A DNA stretch of 64,000 bases from Tetragenococcus koreensis (GCF_003795145.1 NZ_CP027786.1:2656975-2720974), one strand, 5' to 3'; counted from the stretch's first letter, positions 50,444 through 59,113 are shown. Translations and numbers: made by a program. The notes: a model not told the origin generated them from the letters alone.

Positions 50444-52187
50444 CGTAAAAATCCCAAAGGCATACGAAAAAATGCTTGATATCCCAGATGAATACAAAGA
50501 CGATTCTTATAAATATTGCGTCATGGTTTTATCAGGTACTTATATGGTGGGCGATAAAGCTAAAAAAGCTTGTGTGCGTCACTTAAAAGATATTCACCGG
50601 TCACTAGAAGATCCCAGTTGGAACTATGTTTATAAACCGAAGCGTGCAAAAAAGGTGATTAAGTTTATTGAAGTGCTTCCAGATACCAAAGGACGTGTAA
50701 ATAAGCTAGGATTGTTCCAAAAATTTATCGTTGCAAGCGTCCGTGGGTGGTTTACGAAGGATACAGATATGCTGCGCTTCCGAAAGGGTTTCATTTCGGT
50801 TGCTAGAAAGTCAGGAAAATCCTTATTGGTTTCCGGCTTAGTTTTGTATGCTTTCCTTTTTGACAAAGAACCCGCAGAAGGACGACAATTATTTTGCGCT
50901 GCTAATGATAAGAAACAAGCGAGCATTGTTTTTAATATGGTGGCTAAACAATTGATGTATTTTGTTTCTAAAGTTCCAGAATTAAAGAAAGATGTTAAGA
51001 AAGTACGGGAACTATTACAAAATACAGGCGATGATTCTTATGTTATGCCTTTGTCACGTGATACAGGCGCAATTGATGGTTTCGAACCGTTTCTGGCTGT
51101 TATTGATGAGTACCATGCAGCCAAAACAAACGAAATGTTAGAACTTATTGAATCTGGGCAAGGAAACTTACGGCAAAGCTTAATCTTTATCATTTCTACG
51201 GCTGGCTTTAATCTAAATGCGCCCATGTATACGGACGAGTTCCCTTACGCTAAAGATATACTCGACGAATCTTACGATGATCCAGAATATTTTGCCGTTA
51301 TCTACGAGCAAGACTCCGAAGATGAATGGCAAGATTCTTCCACGTGGGCAAAATCGAATCCACTAATCAACGAATCGGACGAGTTGAAAGAGCAAATCGA
51401 AACATTTTTAGAAAAACGTGTGACTGAAGCAACGAAAAAAGGCACAATGTTTCGAGTGTTGGTTAAAAACTTTAATTACTGGATGCAAGCCAGCGAAGAA
51501 TCTTATTTAGATTTTAACGACTGGAATAAAAATGAAACAGATTTTGATATCACAGGCACAAAAGTTTATATCGGATTGGACTTATCCCGTGCCGATGACT
51601 TAACAGCTTTATCTTTCATCCATTTAGACGAAGCGGACAAGCAATATTATGTCACGTCACATTCATTTGTAGGCACAAAAGGGGGTCTACAAGGAAAGAT
51701 AGAACGTGACCTTATCGACTACCGACAATTAGCAAAAGACGGATACTGCACTATCACAGACTTATCTAGTGGCATTATTAATACCAATCAAGTGTTAGAT
51801 TATATCGAATGGTATGTAAAAGAATATGATTTAGACGTCCAAGCGATTTGCTATGACCCTTATGCCATTCATGGCGTCTTAGCTGAAATGGAGCGTCGAG
51901 GATGGTATTACGATCTGCGCGAAATCAGGCAAGGAATACAGACACTATCCAGCCCGATAAGTGACTTTAAGTTAAAAATAATCAATGGCGATGTTAAACA
52001 CCATAAAAACCCGCTCCTTGATACTGCTGTTAAAAATGCTATTGCAAAAAATGTCAATGATTCGATTATGATTGATAAAAAAATGAACCGCGAAAAGATT
52101 GACCCACTTATGGCAACCATATTTTCATATGTGCTTGCTTGTGAATATGAGTGGGATGCAGAAACGTTTATGCCAATGTTTTTATAG
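50436..52187 (+). CDS. terL: Terminase large subunit
   Basis: A 583-residue packaging ATPase and nuclease (P27-associated Terminase_1 family). The Walker A variant VARKSGKSLL is near residue 121. Walker B with the catalytic Glu is FLAVIDEYHAAKTNEM near residue 220. The C-terminal RNase H-like nuclease has Asp in VYIGLDLSRADDLTAL and later acidic residues (QAICYDPYAIHG). ATG 50436 overlaps the small subunit end; 50430 is equally possible. Confidence 0.95.
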   Translation: MTSVKIPKAYEKMLDIPDEYKDDSYKYCVMVLSGTYMVGDKAKKACVRHLKDIHRSLEDPSWNYVYKPKRAKKVIKFIEVLPDTKGRVNKLGLFQKFIVASVRGWFTKDTDMLRFRKGFISVARKSGKSLLVSGLVLYAFLFDKEPAEGRQLFCAANDKKQASIVFNMVAKQLMYFVSKVPELKKDVKKVRELLQNTGDDSYVMPLSRDTGAIDGFEPFLAVIDEYHAAKTNEMLELIESGQGNLRQSLIFIISTAGFNLNAPMYTDEFPYAKDILDESYDDPEYFAVIYEQDSEDEWQDSSTWAKSNPLINESDELKEQIETFLEKRVTEATKKGTMFRVLVKNFNYWMQASEESYLDFNDWNKNETDFDITGTKVYIGLDLSRADDLTALSFIHLDEADKQYYVTSHSFVGTKGGLQGKIERDLIDYRQLAKDGYCTITDLSSGIINTNQVLDYIEWYVKEYDLDVQAICYDPYAIHGVLAEMERRGWYYDLREIRQGIQTLSSPISDFKLKIINGDVKHHKNPLLDTAVKNAIAKNVNDSIMIDKKMNREKIDPLMATIFSYVLACEYEWDAETFMPMFL

Positions 52188-52200
52188 GAGGTGTTGCATT

Positions 52201-52392
52201 TTGAATAAAATTTTATACGCATTAATTATGGTCATTGTTGCCTTGTTTGGGCTCGGTGGCTTTTTGTATGGTTTATATATGATGTGGGAACCATTAGCTT
52301 ATATTATTGGTGGCATTATCCTTGTTGGTATTGCGATTGCTATGAATCAACTTTATGCCCCGTCTGATAGTGACAAAGGGGGTGAAAAATAA
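52201..52392 (+). CDS. Small membrane protein between terminase and portal
   Basis: A 63-residue protein with two hydrophobic segments (LYALIMVIVALFGLGGFLYGLY and PLAYIIGGIILVGIAIAM). TTG 52201 follows AGGAGGTG. Similar tiny membrane genes often sit between terL and portal in related phages; function unknown. Its stop overlaps the portal start. Confidence 0.75.
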   Translation: MNKILYALIMVIVALFGLGGFLYGLYMMWEPLAYIIGGIILVGIAIAMNQLYAPSDSDKGGEK

Positions 52393-53618
52393 TGTCATTG
52401 CTTGATTTAGGATTTAACAACAAACAAGGCCGTATGAATCGTGATTTAGAAAGATTGCTGTATTGGCAAGAACACGGTACGCACGCCAGTTATACAGGGA
52501 TTCACGCCTTGCGTAACAGTGATGTGTTTACGGCTGTACGTATTATTGCAGCTGATGTTGCCAGCACAAAGCTAAAAATAAAAGGTCACGAAACGAATAT
52601 GGTCATGAATGATGTCCTTGACTTGTTTAACAATAATCCGGATTCAGATTTGCCGGGTTGGCATTTTAAATTCATCATCATTGCAAATATGCTTCTTAAC
52701 GGACAATCATTTGTCGAAATTATAAGAGATGATAACAACTTCCCTACTGGATTTCGCTTTCTGCACAACGACTTAGTGGGACTAGAAGAAAAAGACGGAG
52801 AAATTATTTATAACGTGAGCGAAGATATCAACGGGAATGCTGTAAAGATAACCAGCGATGATGTTTTGCATTTTAGATACATCACATTGGATGGTTATGT
52901 AGGTTACAGTCCGTTGTATTCGTTGGCGCATGAGATTGGTATTTCACAAGGTTCAAAAAGCTTTTTGCGTAATTTTTTTGACAATGGTGGTACTTCCACA
53001 TCCGTTTTAAAATACCGAAAAGGACAAATTAACGACGAACAGCTAAAAGATTTGAAAGAAAACTTTGCGAACAGTCAGTTAAAAAACAATGGTGGGTTAG
53101 TGGCAATTGATGACACCATGGAATTTAGCCGTCTGCAAATCCCAACGGAAGTGCTGAACTTTTTAAACAGCTATAAATTTAGTACAAACCAAGTGGCAAA
53201 AGCATTCGGGTTGCCAGTGTCAAAATTGGGAATTGAAACGGTTAATACCTCCATTACACAAGCTAACCTGGAGTACCTACAAAGTACGTTAGACCCGATT
53301 TTTAAATCGATGATTGCGGAAATGGAAACGAAAATATTTAAAAACATTGATTCAGGCTATGAATTGGAATTTGATTCATCACGACTGGTTGATATTGACC
53401 CAGAACTGAAATTGCAACGTGTGATGGAAATGTTGAGCAAAGGGTCTATTTCTGTGGACGAATCAAGAAGTCCATTTGGTTATGCACCTATTGAGGACGG
53501 AAACGGTAAAGAGCCGCTGATCGATTTAAATAAAGCGCCATTGTCAGCGCTCAAAGACTACCAGCGTGCGAAAATCAAAAATGATTCCCCTAAAGGGGGT
53601 GATGTGAATGACGAATAG
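52392..53618 (+). CDS. Portal protein, HK97 family
   Basis: A 408-residue portal forming the head-tail vertex ring. Typical features: HALRNSDVFTAVRIIAADVAS, DDVLHFRYITLDGYVGYSPL, FFDNGGTSTSVLKY and KAFGLPVSKLGIETVNTSITQANLEYL. GGGGGTG precedes ATG. Its end overlaps the protease gene by 11 bases. Confidence 0.95.
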   Translation: MSLLDLGFNNKQGRMNRDLERLLYWQEHGTHASYTGIHALRNSDVFTAVRIIAADVASTKLKIKGHETNMVMNDVLDLFNNNPDSDLPGWHFKFIIIANMLLNGQSFVEIIRDDNNFPTGFRFLHNDLVGLEEKDGEIIYNVSEDINGNAVKITSDDVLHFRYITLDGYVGYSPLYSLAHEIGISQGSKSFLRNFFDNGGTSTSVLKYRKGQINDEQLKDLKENFANSQLKNNGGLVAIDDTMEFSRLQIPTEVLNFLNSYKFSTNQVAKAFGLPVSKLGIETVNTSITQANLEYLQSTLDPIFKSMIAEMETKIFKNIDSGYELEFDSSRLVDIDPELKLQRVMEMLSKGSISVDESRSPFGYAPIEDGNGKEPLIDLNKAPLSALKDYQRAKIKNDSPKGGDVNDE

Positions 53619-54165
53619 TCGCGTTGATGTCGGTCAAGAAGATATGGTGATCGAGGGATACGCAGCCTTATTTAATACGTTGAGCGAGGACTTAGGAGGT
53701 TTTCGTGAAGTTATAGCTCCCAATGCTTTTGATAACGTAGATATCGAAGACACAAAGGGATTGATTGATCACAACTTTGGCCAGATTATCGGACGGACAA
53801 AAGCTGAAACGTTAGAACTTGATGTGGATAAAAAAGGATTGCATTTTAAATGCCGTCTTCCAAATACGTCTTACGCGCGCGATATTTACGAAAGCATCAA
53901 GGTGGGGAATGTAAACAATTGCAGTTTTCGTTATACGTTGCCTAAGGGAAACCAGAACGCAAAAACATGGACGCGTGAAAACGGCGAGTATGTACAAACA
54001 ATAAACAAAATAGATGAATTAATCGAAATAAGTATTGTCACTGTGCCTGCTTATAAAGACACCACCGTGGAAGTCGCCCAACGTGCAAAAGATTTCGAAC
54101 GAATGAAAGAACTAGACAAATTGAATATTGAATTAGAACTAGAAAGTCTGAGGTTAAACACCTGA
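53608..54165 (+). CDS. HK97 family prohead protease
   Basis: A 185-residue S78-type serine protease that matures the prohead. IEGYAALFNTLSEDLGGFREVIAPNAF begins the domain; the catalytic His is in LIDHNFGQIIGR and the Ser in NNCSFRYTLPKG, followed by ELIEISIVTVPAYKDTTVE. The C-terminus is a helical extension. It would cleave the capsid delta domain downstream. Confidence 0.93.
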   Translation: MTNSRVDVGQEDMVIEGYAALFNTLSEDLGGFREVIAPNAFDNVDIEDTKGLIDHNFGQIIGRTKAETLELDVDKKGLHFKCRLPNTSYARDIYESIKVGNVNNCSFRYTLPKGNQNAKTWTRENGEYVQTINKIDELIEISIVTVPAYKDTTVEVAQRAKDFERMKELDKLNIELELESLRLNT

Positions 54166-54194
54166 GGCTATTTTTTATAAGGAGGAATTAAAGC

Positions 54195-55478
54195 ATGAGC
54201 AACTTAGAAGATCGCAAAAAGGCAATCAATGATCTGATTACCAAAGCGAAAGAAGCAGTTGAAAAAGGCGATTTGGAAACTGCAAGAAGCTTAAAAGCTG
54301 ATGTTGATGCTGCTAACAAAGAATATGAAGAACTTGAACACTTAGCAAAAGAAATTGAAGAATCAGCACCAGAAAAAGAAGAAACCGAACAAGAACCACC
54401 TAAGGAAGAAGAGCCAGAAGTCACAGATAACAAGGAAGAAGAACCAGAGGACAAGCCGGAAAGTGAAGACAAGTCCACTGATGAAGAACCTCCAGCTTCT
54501 GAAACCGAAACCGAAAAGGTGGAAGAACCAACTGAAGAAGATTTAGAAAAAGAAAAAAAGAAAAAGAAAAAAGAGGGAGCGAAAAGAAATATGTCGAAAT
54601 TAAACCCAAGCGCTGAAACAAACGAAGAAGTATTGGCATTTGAACAATACATGAAATCTAAGGGGGCAAAACGTGACAACGTGAAGTCTGATGATGCAGG
54701 TGTCACAATCCCTGAAGATATCCAATATATTCCAGAAAAAGAAGTCAAGACTGTACAAGACTTATCCCAATTAGTGCAAAAAACTTCTGTAAATACACCA
54801 TCTGGAAAATACCCAATTTTAAAACGTGCAAATGCAAAATTTAACACCGTGGAAGAATTGGAAGAAAACCCAGAATTAGCAAAACCGGATTTCGAAACAA
54901 TCAAATGGGAAGTTTCAACTTACCGTGGTGCGATTCCAATTTCACAAGAAGCATTGGATGACTCAGTTGCAAACTTAACGTCTATTGTCTCAGAAAATAT
55001 CAATGAACAAAAAATTAACACATTGAACGAAAAAATCGGTGCAGTGTTAAAACAATTTAATCCAACGACTATTTCTGACGTGGATGACTTAAAAGAGATT
55101 GTTAACGTAAAACTTGATCCTGGATATGATCGTCAAATCATTGCGACACAAAGCTTCTACCAAAAATTAGATACTTTAAAAGATGGCAAAGGTCGTTACT
55201 TGTTGCAAGATGGTATCGTAGCTACTGCTGGTAACACTGTCCTAGGTATGAACGTAACAGTCGTACGTGATGATTTGCTTGGCGAAAATGGCGATGCTTT
55301 GGCATTTATCGGAGATGTAAAACGTGGTGTGCTATTTGCTGATCGTACAGATGTATCTGTGCAATGGATTGAAAACAATATCTACGGTAAATACTTGATG
55401 GGTGCTTTCCGCTTTGACGTCAAACAAGCAGATCAAAACGCTGGGTACTTTGTCACTTTTGAAGATACACCCTCATAG
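54195..55478 (+). CDS. Major capsid protein, HK97 fold
   Basis: A 427-residue capsid precursor. Residues 1-60 are a helical delta/scaffold domain, residues 60-125 a highly acidic Glu/Pro/Asp linker, then a KKKKKK patch before SKLNPSAETNEEV, the probable protease-cleaved region. The HK97 core runs to the end (PISQEALDDSVANLTSIVSENI, RQIIATQSFYQKLDTLKD, GMNVTVVRDD). It ends D-T-P-S at TAG 55476. The codons CCC-TCA-TAG allow a +1 shift to a 20-residue extension (see 55470). GGAGG precedes ATG. Confidence 0.95.
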   Translation: MSNLEDRKKAINDLITKAKEAVEKGDLETARSLKADVDAANKEYEELEHLAKEIEESAPEKEETEQEPPKEEEPEVTDNKEEEPEDKPESEDKSTDEEPPASETETEKVEEPTEEDLEKEKKKKKKEGAKRNMSKLNPSAETNEEVLAFEQYMKSKGAKRDNVKSDDAGVTIPEDIQYIPEKEVKTVQDLSQLVQKTSVNTPSGKYPILKRANAKFNTVEELEENPELAKPDFETIKWEVSTYRGAIPISQEALDDSVANLTSIVSENINEQKINTLNEKIGAVLKQFNPTTISDVDDLKEIVNVKLDPGYDRQIIATQSFYQKLDTLKDGKGRYLLQDGIVATAGNTVLGMNVTVVRDDLLGENGDALAFIGDVKRGVLFADRTDVSVQWIENNIYGKYLMGAFRFDVKQADQNAGYFVTFEDTPS

Positions 55479-55536
55479 GCCCCAAAACGTCGTAGTTGAT
55501 ACCAACGCAAAATCTGTATCCATTACGGCAGAATAG
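55470..55536 (+). other. +1 programmed frameshift site and 20-codon extension of the capsid gene
   Basis: Frame 0 reads ACA-CCC-TCA-TAG. Skipping one T after CCC gives CCC-(T)-CAT-AGG-CCC-CAA and an open frame HRP then QNVVVDTNAKSVSITAE, ending at TAG 55534. A +1 slip at CCC-T is the mechanism reported for the capsid gene of Listeria phage PSA. A nearly identical tail is found after the tail-protein gene, which argues against chance. Confidence 0.85.
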
Positions 55537-55546
55537 GGGTGATGAG

Positions 55547-55888
55547 ATGTTACAGATTGATAATGTGGATTCGATAAAAAAAGCGATTCGCGTAGACCAT
55601 GATTTTGATGATGATTTAATCATGCAAATCTATTTACCTGGGGCAATTAACGAGGTTAAAACGGCGGTCTCTTTAAAAAAAGAAGACGAACCTTTTTATG
55701 AAAATAATCCAACATTTAACTTAGTCGTGTTAAACACAATTGCCCATCATTATGATAATCGCTCAATCACATCCAACGAGCAGGCATTTGAAATTCCTGC
55801 TTCTTCTGCGAAGTTAGTCCATACATTAAGAGGTAATCTTGCTGATTGGCGTAAGAAAAACATCGAGGTGATAGCCGATGAATCTTAA
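55547..55888 (+). CDS. Head-tail connector (gp6-like adaptor)
   Basis: A 113-residue adaptor of the HK97 gp6/SPP1 gp15 type. The pattern VDSIKKAIRVDHDFDDDLIMQIYLPGAINEVKTAVS and VLNTIAHHYDNRS is typical. ATG 55547 follows GGGGTGATG. It overlaps the closure gene. Confidence 0.9.
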   Translation: MLQIDNVDSIKKAIRVDHDFDDDLIMQIYLPGAINEVKTAVSLKKEDEPFYENNPTFNLVVLNTIAHHYDNRSITSNEQAFEIPASSAKLVHTLRGNLADWRKKNIEVIADES

Positions 55889-56207
55889 CCAGTTAGACTA
55901 TAGGATTACTTTTTATGTCGTTGACGACGATGGCCCCGAAGCGGGAATGGTGGAATGGTCTGAGCTTTACAGTTGTTTTGCAGGGCTTTATGAACCCACA
56001 CAAAAAGATGTACAGCTGGGAAACTTAGAGCTTAGCAAAAAGTCCGTCACATTAAACATTCGAAATGCACGACCTCAATTTATCCCAAGTGTTCGGCATG
56101 TTTTTGAAATCGAAAATGGGATATATAAAGGGTTACTTTTTAATGTCAAAAATGTAGCTCCGGCTAAAACTGACGGATATATCAAAGTGGTGGGTGAAGA
56201 GCAATGA
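55878..56207 (+). CDS. Head closure protein (SPP1 gp16-like)
   Basis: A 109-residue head-tail joining protein. NQLDYRITFYVVDDDGPE...SWELYSCFAGLYEPTQKD-type N-terminus and the small beta-barrel layout match the family. GAGGTGA precedes ATG. Overlaps neighbours on both sides. Confidence 0.87.
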   Translation: MNLNQLDYRITFYVVDDDGPEAGMVEWSELYSCFAGLYEPTQKDVQLGNLELSKKSVTLNIRNARPQFIPSVRHVFEIENGIYKGLLFNVKNVAPAKTDGYIKVVGEEQ

Positions 56208-56614
56208 AAGCAACGTTACGTGGTGAAAAAGAGTTGCAGAAAGAGCTTGAACGTCGTTTAGGTAAACGCAAGATGTTAAATATCACGGATACGGCGCTTA
56301 TCGCTGGTGGCGAAAAAATCGCTTCTATCATTGAAAACGATATGTACAGCGCGAAAGGCCGAGGTACAGGGAAGTCCGCTCGTGCAACAAGCGTATCTAA
56401 GCCTGAATGGTTAGGAAAAACAAGAATGGTAAAAATTCATTGGAACGACGGTAGCGGACGTTTTCGGATCATTCATTTGAATGAATATGGTCACTTTGAT
56501 AAAGCCGGCAAGTGGGTGAACCCTACCAGTAAAGGTGTCATTGAAAACGCCATGCGTAAAGGCAGAGAAACTTATTTCGCAACGGTGAAATCAGAGCTAG
56601 CAAAGAGGGTGTAG
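56204..56614 (+). CDS. HK97 gp10 family tail component
   Basis: A 136-residue neck/tail-completion protein. GEKELQKELERRLG start, ALIAGGEKIASIIENDM and the C-terminal IIHLNEYGHFDKAGKWVNPTSKGVIENAMRKGRE are characteristic of HK97 gp10-like proteins. It joins the tail tube to the head. ATGA overlap with the previous gene. Confidence 0.9.
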   Translation: MKATLRGEKELQKELERRLGKRKMLNITDTALIAGGEKIASIIENDMYSAKGRGTGKSARATSVSKPEWLGKTRMVKIHWNDGSGRFRIIHLNEYGHFDKAGKWVNPTSKGVIENAMRKGRETYFATVKSELAKRV

Positions 56615-56616
56615 CA

Positions 56617-57024
56617 ATGGAAGATATCACAATGAAAATATATGAAGCCATCACGGGGAATTCAGAAATCATGCAATACGTGGATAAAAACAACATCAAG
56701 TTTTTTGATTACCCCAACGCAAATGAAATCACGGACACTGTGATTGTTATCGATCCATTAGATACACCTACACCTAGCGATTATGCAGACAACGATAATA
56801 TGACGTTTGAGTATTTTTATCAGATTGATGTATTTGTCAAACAAAAACCAGGAATCAACGGGCGAGTCCTTAGTGACAAGCTCGTTTTTTTATTACAGCG
56901 AATCATGTGGATTGAACTGGGATACAACGAAACAGGGGGAATAAACCCTGAATATATTAAAGATTTTAATTTATACCATCAAGCCAAACGGTTTGAGGGA
57001 AAAGAATATATAGGAGGCATTTAA
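56617..57024 (+). CDS. Tail completion/terminator protein (DUF806-like)
   Basis: A 135-residue protein in the tail terminator position. TFEYFYQIDVFVKQKPGINGRVLSDKL and the final KDFNLYHQAKRFEGKEYIGGI match DUF806-type proteins. GAGGGTG precedes ATG. It lies three bases before the major tail gene. Confidence 0.85.
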   Translation: MEDITMKIYEAITGNSEIMQYVDKNNIKFFDYPNANEITDTVIVIDPLDTPTPSDYADNDNMTFEYFYQIDVFVKQKPGINGRVLSDKLVFLLQRIMWIELGYNETGGINPEYIKDFNLYHQAKRFEGKEYIGGI

Positions 57025-57026
57025 TT

Positions 57027-57620
57027 ATGGCAAAAGGAAAAAACTATAAAGCTTTTACTGGGTTAAGTGAATTTTACTACCAAGTGCAAGGCGAAGATGT
57101 AAGTGTAGTGGACGATCCAGAACGCATTAAATATTTACAAGAAATTTCAGTATCCAAAGACCAAGAAATCGAAAAAGCATACGGGGATAACGTTGTTGCA
57201 GAAATGGCTGTAACAAACGGAACAGTTGAAGTCGAAGCGGGTTTCCACAAACTGCCCATAGAAGATCGTACAAAATTATTTGGTTTAGAAAAATCAGAAG
57301 ATGGCATTGTAGCTGTCGGAAACGATACACCACCATACGTTGCTGTGATGTTTGCAAAAACTATGGAGGGCGGCGAACGCGAATACGTTGGTCTGAAAAA
57401 AGGATTGTTTACTTTCCCTGAAGATGAAGGACAAACCAAAGAAGACAGTGTGGAATTCGGTTCTTCTTCTGCTTCTGCGGAATTTATGGAAGATGAAATC
57501 CCTGGATTTGAAGAACCTAAAACAATGCTTTTAGGCCATGACGAAAAAGGTAGTACCAAAGCACGTGACGCCATTTGGGAAGCTATTTTTGGCGAACCAA
57601 AAGAAGACGATACACCCTAA
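57027..57620 (+). CDS. Major tail protein (phi13 family)
   Basis: A 197-residue tail tube subunit: KGKNYKAFTGLSEFYYQVQG start, DQEIEKAYGDNVVAEMAVTNGTVEVEAGFHKLP and the conserved EFGSSSASAEFMEDEIPGF. It ends D-T-P at TAA 57618. As in the capsid gene, the last codons CCC-TAA permit a +1 shift into a 20-residue extension (see 57615). AGGAGG precedes ATG. Confidence 0.93.
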   Translation: MAKGKNYKAFTGLSEFYYQVQGEDVSVVDDPERIKYLQEISVSKDQEIEKAYGDNVVAEMAVTNGTVEVEAGFHKLPIEDRTKLFGLEKSEDGIVAVGNDTPPYVAVMFAKTMEGGEREYVGLKKGLFTFPEDEGQTKEDSVEFGSSSASAEFMEDEIPGFEEPKTMLLGHDEKGSTKARDAIWEAIFGEPKEDDTP

Positions 57621-57681
57621 TACACCCCAAAATGTAGTGGTGGATGCTGATACTAATTCAGCATCTATTACTGCAGAATAG
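57615..57681 (+). other. +1 programmed frameshift site and 20-codon extension of the major tail gene
   Basis: Frame 0 is ACA-CCC-TAA. Omitting one T gives CCC-(T)-AAT-ACA-CCC-CAA and an open frame NTP then QNVVVDADTNSASITAE to TAG 57679. Length (20 codons) and sequence closely match the capsid extension, and the site CCC-T is the same. Family precedent: Listeria phage PSA, where both capsid and tail proteins use +1 frameshifting. Confidence 0.85.
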
Positions 57682-57709
57682 GGGGGGCAATCACTAAGGA
57701 GGTTATAAA

Positions 57710-58465
57710 ATGGCTGATACATTAAAGGTATATAAAGGTGAAAAAGTAGTTGGTTCTGCAGTACGTGGTGAAGATGGTAAAGCTAAAGTTACTGTAGGTG
57801 GATTAGAAGCTAACACTGACTATCCTGTAGGCACTTATAAAGTGTCATTTTCAAATGAACATGGTGAGTCGGGTAAAGTCGATGTACCACAATTTAAAAC
57901 GAAACCAGTTGCAGTTACAGGTGTAACTTTATCTAAAGAAAGTTTAACACTTGAACCAGGTGCTAAAGGCTCTACACAAGCAACAGTACAACCAAGCAAT
58001 GCTACTAATAAAGGTGTGAAGTTCACATCAAGCAATGAAGCAGTAGCAACAGTAGACGGTAAAGGTGAAATCACTGCTAAAACTGAAGGTAGTGCAGATA
58101 TCACAGTAACAACTGTAGATGGTGGCAAAACAGCTAAATTAAAATTAACTGTTAAAAAAGCAGTAGTTAATGTAACTGGTGTAACGGTTGAACCTAAAAC
58201 AGCAACACTAGATATTGGTGGTACGCAACAATTAACTGCAAAAGTAGCACCTGCAAACGCTAGTGACAAAACAGTTACTTATACAACTAAATCATCTGGC
58301 ATAGCTACTGTGAGTGCTACAGGCTTAATTACTGCTAAAGCAGAAGGTAAGGCGCAAATTGTAGCAACTACAAAAGATGGTGCTAAAACAGCAGTGTGTG
58401 ACGTTACAGTGAATGCAGTTGAAGAACCTGAACCTGAACCAGAAGAACCAGATACAGAAGAATAA
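57710..58465 (+). CDS. Ig-like (BIG_2) domain virion protein
   Basis: A 251-residue protein. Residues 1-65 are a beta domain of fibronectin-like character (LEANTDYPVGTYKVSFSNEHGESG), then two BIG_2 domains (VTGVTLSKESLTLEPGAKGSTQATVQP and VTGVTVEPKTATLDIGGTQQLTAKVAP, each ending in a WxV-less AVATV...ITAK pattern). The C-terminus is an acidic Glu/Pro tail. It probably decorates the tail tube or head and binds carbohydrate weakly. Separate AGGAGG before ATG. A terminator-like hairpin follows. Confidence 0.88.
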   Translation: MADTLKVYKGEKVVGSAVRGEDGKAKVTVGGLEANTDYPVGTYKVSFSNEHGESGKVDVPQFKTKPVAVTGVTLSKESLTLEPGAKGSTQATVQPSNATNKGVKFTSSNEAVATVDGKGEITAKTEGSADITVTTVDGGKTAKLKLTVKKAVVNVTGVTVEPKTATLDIGGTQQLTAKVAPANASDKTVTYTTKSSGIATVSATGLITAKAEGKAQIVATTKDGAKTAVCDVTVNAVEEPEPEPEEPDTEE

Positions 58466-58472
58466 CACTATT

Positions 58473-58495
58473 GAGGGCTTTAAGCCCTCTTTTTA
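58473..58495 (+). terminator. Terminator-like hairpin inside the late operon
   Basis: GAGGGCTT pairs with AAGCCCTC, followed by T5. It lies after the Ig-like gene and before the tail chaperone gene. It could partly stop transcription and keep abundant structural proteins above tape-measure level. Confidence 0.8.
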
Positions 58496-58540
58496 TTTGC
58501 AAATAAAAATCAAAATACACAATAAAGGGAGTAATATATT

Positions 58541-58900
58541 ATGGCAAAACGTAACTTTATTAAATTAGTACAAGTAGACAAAAAAGGTAACGCAGTAACT
58601 GACACAGAAGGCAACGCAAAATACGACACATTCATTACCCCAACTCAAATTCCGTTTCGTAAAATTTATGATGCAGCGGACTTGATGGATACTCAAGAAG
58701 AAGCAAAATCTACCAAAGAAAATATGGATGAAATGCTAGACATGGTTGTAGACATTTACAACAAGCAATTCACAAAAGACGACTTACTAGACAGACTTCA
58801 CGCACCAGATGCAGTAGAAGAATTACAAGGACAAATTGAATTTATCGCACAAGGACAAATGGACGAAGAGCGCCAAAAAAAGTTAGCTCAAATGATATAA
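58541..58900 (+). CDS. Tail assembly chaperone, short form (gpG-like)
   Basis: A 119-residue tail chaperone that coats the tape measure protein during assembly. AKRNFIKLVQVDKKGNAV start and a helical C-terminus. GGGAG precedes ATG. Ends at TAA 58898 in frame 0; the A-AAA-AAG heptamer at 58876-58882 allows the longer product. Confidence 0.88.
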   Translation: MAKRNFIKLVQVDKKGNAVTDTEGNAKYDTFITPTQIPFRKIYDAADLMDTQEEAKSTKENMDEMLDMVVDIYNKQFTKDDLLDRLHAPDAVEELQGQIEFIAQGQMDEERQKKLAQMI

Positions 58901-59085
58901 AATCTCTATCTTATAAAGAACATAAAGAAAACATGAAAAAACTCATGCTCCAAATGATGAAAGAAGGCGGAAAGGATATCAATGAAATTTTAGATATGCC
59001 TTTCGCTTTCTTCATGGAGTTAGTTGACGAAAGTAATAAGAAAAACGTCAAGAAAACGGACAGCATGATTCAAGCATTTATGTAA
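58541..59085 (+). CDS. Tail assembly chaperone, -1 frameshift fusion (gpGT-like)
   Basis: Slippage by -1 on A-AAA-AAG (codons CAA-AAA-AAG at 58874-58882) opens a frame to TAA 59083, adding about 67 residues (SNDIKSLSYKEHKENMKKLM, then MPFAFFMELVDESN). This is the conserved G/GT arrangement of siphoviruses, right before the tape measure gene. The downstream part has no start of its own with a ribosome site. This is a different mechanism from the +1 sites in the capsid and tail genes. Confidence 0.88.
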
Positions 59086-59113
59086 TACATCTCACAGGTA
59101 AGGAGGTGAAGCA

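Noticed and set aside
54188..54904. Long open frame (238 codons) on the reverse strand opposite the capsid gene
   Set aside because: It is a shadow of Glu/Lys-rich codons and reads as Ser/Phe/Leu low complexity. It has no proper ribosome site and lies opposite a clearly real gene.
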